Positions 1 to 5,466 of a stretch of DNA of 8,547 nucleotides are shown here, one piece after another. A model generated the notes under the pieces. The model was given only the letters and a program-made list of their open reading frames with translations, had not been told where the DNA came from and searched no databases. Numbering within the stretch: position 1 is the first letter of the stretch; the number at the start of each line of letters is the position of its first letter. A program made the translations under genes and the position numbers. This stretch comes from Candidatus Margulisiibacteriota bacterium. Lineage in GTDB: Bacteria > Margulisbacteria > WOR-1 > O2-12-FULL-45-9. The DNA lies in the NCBI GenBank assembly GCA_018817195.1, contig JAHIUL010000193.1:1-8547 (forward strand). The letters run 5' to 3'.

Positions 1-825
1 AAGTGGGAGGGGTATACTCCAAAAATAAGTATATGGGATGGAAATCAGGGGATTACTAGTATAGGCGGCTGGAATGTTATAGTTCCAGAATCCATTTATG
101 ATCCTTCTTCTGCCAGAAGTTATGCCTGGGATAGAGTAGTCGGGCCTTTCAACGAAAATACTGATTTACATTGGGGACATTCTTTTGGTCTTAAGAAGAA
201 TGGGGAGTGGGGTGCGGTTTATGAATCGAGCACGTGGGGAACTGGTAATGATATAGATGGAGTTAACGCATGGCAAAATATAATAAGTTCTCTACGGAGT
301 TTGGAAGTGGATGGAGAGGCAAATCCTTATGGAATGCCTTATATATCACCTTATGCTAATAAGGGAATAGCCCATAAAAATTATACTCGATGGCAATTTG
401 GAAATCTGGATTCGATGGAGATTTGCGGGCAGGGGACAAACAATGCAGGTTTTATGAACAGTTGGCCGGTTTTTATAGAAGGTATGCTGACAAGATACGG
501 GCAGAAAAGAAGTAAAATGAGATTATTTATCAATACCTTTATGGGGGACAACGAAAGGATCAGGTTTCGCCGAGAACAAGAAGAATATCAGGAGAAGAAG
601 GAGGATATAAAGAACGAGGAATTAGCTGTGAATAAAGCTAATGCACGTATGCAAGCAAATAGAAGGAAACAGCAAAAAGGATTTGAAAAAGGATCGATGC
701 AGGATAAAAATAAGCTGCGTAAGGCTGAGAAAAAACAATTGTACAAAATGCTGGCCAGAAAAAAGCAAGCGAATAAAAGAGCTTCCTCGGCCAAAAAACC
801 TCAAAAATCCGCTAAAAAAGCATAA
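1..825 (+). CDS. C-terminal part of an unrecognised protein with a basic coiled-coil tail (5' truncated by window edge)
   Basis: The frame is open from the first base and ends at TAA 823-825, giving the last 274 residues; the true start lies left of the window. The TTG at 301 is an internal leucine codon and not a start, because the preceding 100 codons in the same frame are protein-like. Residues 1 to about 165 are rich in Trp, Gly, Asn and Tyr, with alternating hydrophobic stretches that suggest a beta-rich or extracellular-type domain. From about residue 180 to the end the chain is almost entirely Lys, Arg, Glu, Gln and Ala, predicting a long helix or coiled coil that ends in a Lys/Ala/Ser tail. 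Only one cysteine is visible. No family is recognised. It reads in the same direction as the block that starts at 905, 79 bases downstream, so it may belong with it. The basic tail could bind nucleic acid or an acidic partner, but this is a guess. Confidence 0.8.
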   Translation, partial: KWEGYTPKISIWDGNQGITSIGGWNVIVPESIYDPSSARSYAWDRVVGPFNENTDLHWGHSFGLKKNGEWGAVYESSTWGTGNDIDGVNAWQNIISSLRSLEVDGEANPYGMPYISPYANKGIAHKNYTRWQFGNLDSMEICGQGTNNAGFMNSWPVFIEGMLTRYGQKRSKMRLFINTFMGDNERIRFRREQEEYQEKKEDIKNEELAVNKANARMQANRRKQQKGFEKGSMQDKNKLRKAEKKQLYKMLARKKQANKRASSAKKPQKSAKKA

Positions 826-904
826 AAATCGCGCCTCGATTTTCAAAAAAACATGCAAGTTTTTCCCTATTTAACACGATAATATATATAGAAGGGGTAT
901 AGGT

Positions 905-1453
905 ATGTCAATAATCGGAAATAACTCATTAGGCGCTGAACTTTCTAATATTGAAAAGTTTTATGCCAATCCCAAACAGCAGCATCAGCAAGACGATGCT
1001 GCCCGGGAAGTAACCATGGCTCCTGCCGAACAAAGACTTTCAGGCGTATTCATGCGAAAAGATGACAAAGGCAATGTGAAAGTTGAGATGGAAAGTGACC
1101 GCATTGCTTTATCTTCAACCACGGTTGCTTTGGATAGTTCACCTAAACCTATATTAGTTGCCGCTTTAAGCCACGCCAAAGAAAGACTTGACCAGTTCAA
1201 AAAGAAACTCTTTACCAAGCTTCTGGAGACCTACGAAGAGGCCTTTAAAAATACTTTTAATCATAATCGTCTCGTGGCTAACGTGGCTAAATGGACAATT
1301 GGAAATGTGCTGGAAAAGCTGGTTTCTTTGGGAATGAATCAGAGAGAACTTGGTGAGATTCGAAGCAATATTAGATACGCGATGATTGAAGAAACTAATC
1401 AAAAAATGAGCCAGATATCTTATGACGAGGCCCTTTTTGAGGTGGTTGGCTAA
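905..1453 (+). CDS. unrecognised 182-aa helical protein sharing a module with the 531-aa protein
   Basis: The ATG at 905 follows a purine-rich AAGG (892-895) at about 9 bases, and no earlier in-frame start with a better site is seen. Residues 1-90 look polar and loosely ordered (Gln/Asp/Ser rich). Residues 90-182 are strongly helical. The part from about 102 to 153 resembles the C-terminal repeat of the protein at 2883-4478: LLETYEE (106-112) matches LREAFEE, LEKLVSLGM (136-144) matches FRNLVKLGL, and GEIR (150-153) matches GYLR, with nearly equal spacing. The protein has no cysteine, signal peptide or membrane segment. It is the first gene of the tight block and its stop overlaps the next start (TAATG), implying translational coupling. 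An AT-rich GATAATAT stretch at 878-885 could be a -10 element, but no good -35 accompanies it. Function is unknown; a structural or adaptor role is inferred only from the shared module. Confidence 0.85.
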   Translation: MSIIGNNSLGAELSNIEKFYANPKQQHQQDDAAREVTMAPAEQRLSGVFMRKDDKGNVKVEMESDRIALSSTTVALDSSPKPILVAALSHAKERLDQFKKKLFTKLLETYEEAFKNTFNHNRLVANVAKWTIGNVLEKLVSLGMNQRELGEIRSNIRYAMIEETNQKMSQISYDEALFEVVG

Positions 1454-1836
1454 TGGGTAAAAAAGCTAAGGGACATAACAAGATCATTGGAGAATTAAGG
1501 AACCAGCTCCTGATCCAGGCGGAACGCCTGGGAATAAAGGATAGATATACCCCTCTCTGGTTCACGGAAGAGAAAGCCCTGGCCTTGAGCAAGATCCTGG
1601 CTGAATTTTATGCTGAACGCTCTAACCTGGAATATGAGCTTAATCTTCTCGGTTCTGATAAAAAGGACATTTTGATAAAGCTTGAGAAGCTACATGGTTA
1701 TATCAGAAAAGCTGAGTCCTTGAAAGAAAGATATCTTGATAAGTTTGAAAAAATAATTGATAAAAATTATAAACTTTCTGAGTATCGGCAAAAGCTGAGA
1801 TGTTTAGAAAAAACTGAGGTAAAGGCGGTTGCCTAA
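1453..1836 (+). CDS. unrecognised 127-aa coiled-coil protein
   Basis: The ATG at 1453 overlaps the last base of the previous stop (TAATG). It is preceded by GAGGTGG (1439-1445) at 7 bases, so the start is well supported and coupled to the upstream gene. The product is basic at its N-terminus (GKKAKG) and then almost wholly helical. Residues 38-66 and 68-120 have heptad-like hydrophobic spacing that would form a helical hairpin or coiled coil, with a short WF-containing turn near residues 36-37. It has one cysteine (about residue 117) and no signal peptide or membrane helix. The next gene starts 10 bases downstream. Small coiled-coil proteins of this shape serve as chaperones or stalk components in several secretion and motility systems, but nothing in the sequence ties it to one. 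Family unknown. Confidence 0.85.
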   Translation: MGKKAKGHNKIIGELRNQLLIQAERLGIKDRYTPLWFTEEKALALSKILAEFYAERSNLEYELNLLGSDKKDILIKLEKLHGYIRKAESLKERYLDKFEKIIDKNYKLSEYRQKLRCLEKTEVKAVA

Positions 1837-1840
1837 GGAG
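1835..1840 (+). promoter_or_regulatory. Shine-Dalgarno fixing the glycosyltransferase start
   Basis: AAGGAG ends 6 bases before the ATG at 1847. It overlaps the TAA of the upstream gene. A longer frame could be read from the TTG at 1829, but this site lies downstream of that codon and correctly spaced for the ATG, and the family typically begins with MLSxCMIVKNE, exactly as read from 1847. Confidence 0.85.
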
Positions 1841-1846
1841 AAGGAT

Positions 1847-2902
1847 ATGCTTTCGGTATGTATGATCGTTAAAAATGAAGCTGAGAATCTAAAGCAAACT
1901 TTACCAAACATAGTAAAGCATGCAGCAGAAGTAATTGTGGTTGATACCGGCTCAACTGATAACACAGTTGAAGTAGCCAAAGGATTAGGCGCTAAGGTTC
2001 ACCATTTTACCTGGATAAATGATTTTGCCGCTGCCCGAAATTACAGCATATCCCTTGCTACCCAACCGTGGATCCTCTGGCTGGATGCGGATGAGTATTT
2101 AAAAGAAGAGGATTTGAAGAAAGCAATTGATCATCTAAAGAACTCTTCTGAAGATGTGCTTGCACACGGGGTGATTCTTACAGAAGCCCCTTATGGAAAA
2201 ACTATCAGAGGCATAAGTTATTCCCGGATTAAACTTTTCAGGAATTTTGCGGGGATTCATTTTGTAAGGCCCATTAATGAACAATTGCTTGATAGGGAAG
2301 GAAAGTCAATTTGTGGTAAAGCCACTTCAGTAATCATCTACCACTGGGGAAAAGACCTGAGTCAAGAAAAAATGCAGGGAAAAAAAGAGCGGTATTTTGC
2401 CCTTTATCATGAGTTTTTAACTAAAAATCCATCAGACCCCTATGTAAATTTTCTTTTAGGAAATCTGCTAAGAGAAGAAAAACGGCTGCAAGAAGCCTAT
2501 ATTGCTTATGAGAGCGCGGTGGAAAACAGCGGAAAAGACCTTAAGCTAAAGATTGACGCCTTAACATCTATGGCTGAAATAGCATTAAAACTTAATAAGT
2601 ATAAGGAGTCTTTCCAGGCCGCGAACCAGGTAGTAAGCCTTGATCCGGAAAACTCCGGGGCCAGAAATATCATGGCTACTTTGTTGATTGGAATAGGGAA
2701 AGAAGATACGGCTATCCAGATATTGGAAGAAGCCCTAAAATCACTTAATTGTCAGACAATAGATCCTATTCGTGAGCAAGTCATTCCGCGAATAGTTCTG
2801 GCAAAAGCTTATTTAAAGAAAGATAATCTTGAGAGAGCGCGATTTTTTGAAAAAGAAGCTAAAGACTTGGAGGATAAGATAAATGCCAATTCAACAAGGT
2901 AA
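1847..2902 (+). CDS. GT2-family glycosyltransferase with C-terminal TPR repeats
   Basis: The 351-aa product is predicted to transfer a sugar from a nucleotide-sugar donor in the cytosol. The N-terminal GT-A domain (about 1-170) shows the family start MLSVCMIVKNEAENL, the donor-site VVDTGSTDNT (31-40), NDFAAARN (58-65) and the metal-binding D-x-D in WLDADEY (D80, D82). This is the glucosyltransferase-like GT2 group often annotated with SunS-type or LPS core enzymes. From about 197 to 302 there are three TPR-like helical pairs (around 197-230, 235-267 and 269-302), followed by a helical tail. No membrane segment is present, so it is probably soluble. It sits between unrecognised coiled-coil genes, 10 bases after one and overlapping the next by 20 bases. 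TPRs usually bind proteins, so the neighbours may be substrates or partners (inference). Donor and acceptor cannot be read from the sequence. Confidence 0.9.
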   Translation: MLSVCMIVKNEAENLKQTLPNIVKHAAEVIVVDTGSTDNTVEVAKGLGAKVHHFTWINDFAAARNYSISLATQPWILWLDADEYLKEEDLKKAIDHLKNSSEDVLAHGVILTEAPYGKTIRGISYSRIKLFRNFAGIHFVRPINEQLLDREGKSICGKATSVIIYHWGKDLSQEKMQGKKERYFALYHEFLTKNPSDPYVNFLLGNLLREEKRLQEAYIAYESAVENSGKDLKLKIDALTSMAEIALKLNKYKESFQAANQVVSLDPENSGARNIMATLLIGIGKEDTAIQILEEALKSLNCQTIDPIREQVIPRIVLAKAYLKKDNLERARFFEKEAKDLEDKINANSTR

Positions 2903-4478
2903 TGTACAACAGCAAGCAGTTGTCGCTAACCTTTCGGCAGCGGATCATATTGCCGAGAATTTAAAAGAACAAGTATTACGAGGGGCTAAAGATACTTCTA
3001 AGACTAAGCCTGCCGAGAGTCTTACCAAGCAGTTATTAGAGGCCACAGGTAGACAAAAAGGAACTCCCATTTTATCCGATTTGCTTTCCAAGCTGGGAGA
3101 AACCTTTACTCCCAAAAAGATTTCAAATAAATTAAATCAGGAATATGGTTCCATTCTTGAGGAAAAGGAAGAGGATTTTTCAGATAAGGTGGATCTCAAA
3201 TATTTGAAAAGCCAAGGAACAAAATCCGCAAAAAGTAAATTGGTCCAAAAGGCTAAACAGGATGCTGGTCTTTTGCAGAAAGAACCTGAGGTGAGGGAAT
3301 ATTTAAGAAGTTATACTTCGTTTTTGGTTAACGGCAGCAGTGAGGTTAAGAAGGAAGTAGATAAGTTAGAGCAAAAACTGCTTAAAGAGGGCAAAATAAA
3401 GGTTAAAGATCTTAACAGCTTTCGTTCTAAAGCAGCTAAGTCTGTAAGAGGAGAAGTCTTAAAACAAATAAAAAGCGCTTTTTATAAGGAGCTTTTTGCT
3501 CAGGGAAAACTGGAGCAGGCATTTGCCAAACACGGGACCCAAAAAGCACTTGACTGGGCTTTCTTTAACAAAAAAATTGGCGGATATGACTTTGGCGGCG
3601 AGCATGGCTCTTTAGAAGGGGCAAAAGATGAGGCCGTGGCGCAGGTTAAACAGGAAACACAGGATTATGTGCAGGATGAACTTTCAAAAACTTTCGCCAA
3701 AAAGCATTTGGCTGAGGGAGAAGGAAAGGATTTGAAAAACGTTGAGAAAGAGATTGGCAATCTTTTAAAATTGGCTGCAAAGAGTGGTTTTAATATTGAG
3801 GGTTTTGTTAAAAACATCCCTAAGATGATGGATGAACAGGGTATGCTGCCGGTTATTAATTATGAAATGGCGCCTGGAGCTTCTATGGACCAGGGAGATG
3901 AGAGAGGCAGGGAGTATCAGTATAATCCGGATGAAGAAAAAGATATCTTAATGGAAAAGCTTAGAGTCCTTTACATGAAAAGGGCTATTTTTGGGGATTG
4001 GAAAACCAGTTTGGAAGTATCGGTAAGGATGGTCAGAACAAAAAACGGCCTGGTTAAACTTGGCCTGAAAATGGATGATTTTTCGCAATTGCAGAAAGAA
4101 GGAAAGGAACTGGCAAAGTTAAAACTTGTGCAGATGCTGCGCGAGGCCTTTGAAGAAAGAGCTACTTATGGCAAATTATCCGGTCCAGCCTGGAAAATGA
4201 CCGAGAAGAAAATTAAGACAATTTTTCGAAATTTAGTGAAATTGGGCTTGAAATTTGACGATAATAATATAGGATATCTAAGGGATAAAGCTAACCAGAA
4301 GATGTTTGCTGAAGCTGAGCATGAACTGAATATTATTGAAAGCGCCCTGGAAGTCAGGGAAACAGCTTATCTGATGTCAAAGCGCAAAACTGTATTGCTG
4401 ATTCTGGAAAGATTATCCGAAGAATCCGATATCCCCTGGAACCGGGATAAGGTTAATAATTTATCAATCGCGACTTAA
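2883..4478 (+). CDS. unrecognised 531-aa helical protein with C-terminal tandem repeats
   Basis: The ATG at 2883 lies inside the end of the glycosyltransferase gene and follows a strong GGAGG (2869-2873) at 9 bases, pointing to coupled translation. The protein is Lys/Glu-rich, has no cysteine among 531 residues, and lacks a signal peptide or membrane helix. The first 60 residues are Gln/Ala/Thr-rich and probably disordered. About 60-310 is helical, broken by a Gly-rich patch near 232-245 and followed by a Met/Gly/Asp-rich linker around 312-345. Residues 356-475 hold two copies of a ~60-residue unit: LRVLYMKRAIFG (360-371) against LREAFEERATYG (419-430), and LVKLGLKMDD (390-399) against LVKLGLKFDD (451-460). 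A degenerate third copy may begin near 476. The same module occurs in the 182-aa protein of the first gene of the block. No known family is recognised; a scaffold, effector or secreted structural role is possible. Confidence 0.85.
   Translation: MPIQQGNVQQQAVVANLSAADHIAENLKEQVLRGAKDTSKTKPAESLTKQLLEATGRQKGTPILSDLLSKLGETFTPKKISNKLNQEYGSILEEKEEDFSDKVDLKYLKSQGTKSAKSKLVQKAKQDAGLLQKEPEVREYLRSYTSFLVNGSSEVKKEVDKLEQKLLKEGKIKVKDLNSFRSKAAKSVRGEVLKQIKSAFYKELFAQGKLEQAFAKHGTQKALDWAFFNKKIGGYDFGGEHGSLEGAKDEAVAQVKQETQDYVQDELSKTFAKKHLAEGEGKDLKNVEKEIGNLLKLAAKSGFNIEGFVKNIPKMMDEQGMLPVINYEMAPGASMDQGDERGREYQYNPDEEKDILMEKLRVLYMKRAIFGDWKTSLEVSVRMVRTKNGLVKLGLKMDDFSQLQKEGKELAKLKLVQMLREAFEERATYGKLSGPAWKMTEKKIKTIFRNLVKLGLKFDDNNIGYLRDKANQKMFAEAEHELNIIESALEVRETAYLMSKRKTVLLILERLSEESDIPWNRDKVNNLSIAT
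3948..4307 (+). repeat. tandem ~60-residue protein repeat within the 531-aa gene
   Basis: Two consecutive coding units (about 3948-4124 and 4125-4307; residues 356-414 and 415-475) align with a 2-residue gap. Conserved positions are L-R-x5-R-A-x-aromatic-G in the first helix and LVKLGLKxDD at the helix end. The DNA copies have diverged, so this is an old protein-level duplication and not a recent DNA repeat. Confidence 0.7.
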
Positions 4479-4484
4479 GGAGGT
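4477..4484 (+). promoter_or_regulatory. near-perfect Shine-Dalgarno overlapping the upstream stop codon
   Basis: AAGGAGGT is fully complementary to the usual 16S rRNA tail, ends 8 bases before the ATG at 4493, and shares its first two bases with the TAA of the 531-aa gene. It predicts strong, coupled translation of the last gene of the block. Confidence 0.85.
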
Positions 4485-4492
4485 AAGATTAT

Positions 4493-4927
4493 ATGTTTGG
4501 AGTAGGTGAGGTTGGAGGAGCCAATCAATATGGACCTTATGACAGCGGCTTAGGCAGTTTTGAAACTACTATTGATAAATTATTCCAGCTTTTAAATTCA
4601 ATGGTTGAGGCTCAGGCGGAGATTTCCCAGAAGGTTTTTGATCAGTTAAAGAAAGCTGAGAAGGAAATGCAGGAATTTGATAAGCTGATGGCCAAGAAGA
4701 AAGGCCCCAAATTAAGACAAAAACTCGCTCAAATGACCGCCAAACTTAATAATCTGCAGATGCAGCTAATAGAAAGCGGAAAGCTTGACAATATTTCAGG
4801 CAAAAATCTGATGAAAAGGCTGGAAACGCTTCAAGGCAGACTGGAAGAGCTGCAAAGGAAGCATGCTTCTGCTGATCAAGGCGGGATAATTTTAGGTGAG
4901 GGCGAAGATACTCATCCTCTTGTTTAA
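4493..4927 (+). CDS. unrecognised 144-aa helical-hairpin protein
   Basis: The start is fixed by the strong ribosome site directly upstream. The product has a Gly/Tyr-rich, probably flexible N-terminus (1-22), then two long amphipathic helices: about 24-68, and 72-124 with a break near 94-102. They are separated by a Lys-rich turn (MAKKKGPK, 66-73). It ends in a short Gly/acidic tail. There is no cysteine, signal peptide or membrane segment. A small, cysteine-free helical hairpin with a strong ribosome site suggests an abundant, perhaps assembling product; needle or filament subunits and secretion chaperones look like this, but there is no sequence match to support either. It closes the block: the next 539 bases contain no rightward gene. 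Function unknown. Confidence 0.85.
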   Translation: MFGVGEVGGANQYGPYDSGLGSFETTIDKLFQLLNSMVEAQAEISQKVFDQLKKAEKEMQEFDKLMAKKKGPKLRQKLAQMTAKLNNLQMQLIESGKLDNISGKNLMKRLETLQGRLEELQRKHASADQGGIILGEGEDTHPLV

Positions 4928-4979
4928 CGAAAAACTATAAAAAATTTAGATTTATCCTTTTCCCCTCTGTTACTATAAG

Positions 4980-5377
4980 TTATTCAAGCAAGACATAACA
5001 GCAAATTAACATTTTTTTCGTGAAAACATCAATTTTCTTGATCCTTTCAAGAGGTGCGACTATTTTTTGCAAATCTTTTATTGTCTTTCCCGGATTTTGT
5101 TTAACAGAACAAAAAGCCTTTTTGATTTTGGGCAAGAAACTTTTAAACTGCCGCTTCTGATAGTGGAAATTGTGATCATTTGTTGGGAAACTGACTTTAA
5201 GTAATCGGAATAGATTGTACAGTTTAAAAATTTATTGATTTGTTTGGAATAATCATCACTCAATTTATTTATTCCCATGACCATATTATAGATATCTTGA
5301 ATTTTCATGTTTTTCAATGTTTTTTCAAGATAGAATTCAGAAAGATATTTTAGCCTGTTTGAGGTTTCGTTCTCCAA
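4980..5377 (-). pseudogene. unrecognised small gene, apparently frameshifted (two overlapping -1 frames)
   Basis: Read leftward from a TTG at 5377-5375, one frame gives 99 residues, helical and Lys/Ser/Ile-rich, ending at 5078. In the -1 frame a second open stretch runs from 5231 to a TAA at 4982-4980 and is also protein-like in its later part (for example KSFLPKIKKAF and DLQKIVAPLERIKKID). It has no start codon of its own near its beginning. Joining the two gives a product of about 132 residues. The frames overlap from about 5231 to 5078, so the shift point cannot be fixed. A one-base loss is the simplest explanation. The zero frame also contains U UUA AAC at 5228-5222, just after the -1 frame opens, so programmed slippage is a less likely alternative. 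AAAAGG lies 8 bases before the TTG, and an extended -10 promoter sits upstream. The 99-aa frame alone could also be a real short gene. Family unrecognised. Confidence 0.45.
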
Positions 5378-5389
5378 GGCTCCGGCCTT
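5376..5389 (+). other. hairpin with a UCCG (UNCG-type) tetraloop
   Basis: AAGGC (5376-5380), loop TCCG, GCCTT (5385-5389) form a 5-bp stem closed by C-G around a UNCG-class loop when read rightward, followed by TTGAATTTCTT. Read leftward the same bases cover the TTG start and ribosome site of the minus-strand gene. It could be a weak rightward terminator or an RNA fold that limits translation of that gene. The stem is short. Confidence 0.35.
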
Positions 5390-5410
5390 TTGAATTTCTT
5401 CAAATAATAG

Positions 5411-5419
5411 ATTATAGCA
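5411..5419 (-). promoter_or_regulatory. extended -10 promoter for the leftward small gene
   Basis: On the minus strand TGC-TATAAT gives a perfect -10 hexamer (5416-5411) with the TGn extension (5419-5417). No good -35 lies 16-18 bases upstream, as is common for extended -10 promoters. Transcription would start near 5404 and leave a leader of roughly 25-30 bases before the TTG at 5377. It is back-to-back with the rightward promoter at 5431-5459. Confidence 0.45.
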
Positions 5420-5430
5420 TATTATATTTG

Positions 5431-5459
5431 TGGACGTAATGATATATATATATTATAAT
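5431..5459 (+). promoter_or_regulatory. sigma70-type promoter for the methyltransferase, probably leaderless
   Basis: TGGACG (5431-5436; 4 of 6 matches to TTGACA), a 17-base spacer, then a perfect TATAAT (5454-5459). The ATG at 5467 begins 7 bases after the -10 box, where RNA synthesis normally starts, and the bases between (ATTTGGC) hold no Shine-Dalgarno. The transcript would therefore begin at or next to the start codon. Confidence 0.6.
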
Positions 5460-5466
5460 ATTTGGC

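Larger units (their letters stand above)
4928..5466. other. 539-base intergenic stretch: decayed or frameshifted minus-strand gene plus divergent promoters
   Basis: No intact rightward gene lies here. The minus strand carries the frameshifted reading frame described separately (4980-5377). The right end (about 5411-5460) is an AT-rich divergent promoter region. Between 4928 and 4979, where the rightward block and the leftward gene converge, I find no convincing GC-rich hairpin with a T-run, so no terminator is called. Confidence 0.6.

Noticed and set aside
825..843. Hairpin right after the first gene (AAAATCG / CGATTTT around a 5-base loop) as an intrinsic terminator
   Set aside because: The 7-bp stem is mostly A-T and is followed by CAAAAAAA and not a T-run, so termination is not convincing; the gene at 905 may share the upstream transcript.
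622..858. Leftward hydrophobic Phe/Leu-rich open frame opposite the first gene
   Set aside because: It is the complement of Lys/Glu-rich codons in the real gene (AAA/AAG read as TTT/CTT) and has no ribosome site.
861..890. Promoter for the 905 block from the GATAATATATATA stretch
   Set aside because: Several -10-like hexamers can be drawn in this AT-rich run but none has a recognisable -35 at 16-18 bases, so no single promoter can be supported.
1829..1846. Upstream TTG start giving the glycosyltransferase six extra residues
   Set aside because: The ribosome site at 1835-1840 lies downstream of the TTG and is correctly spaced for the ATG at 1847, which also gives the usual family N-terminus.
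905..4927. Firm assignment of the coiled-coil block to type III secretion or flagella
   Set aside because: The proteins have suitable shapes but no export-apparatus gene or recognisable family motif is present, so it stays a hypothesis only.
4967..5001. CTGTTA / TAACAG inverted repeat between the two converging units
   Set aside because: The arms are only 6 bp and separated by 23 bases; this is expected by chance in AT-rich DNA.
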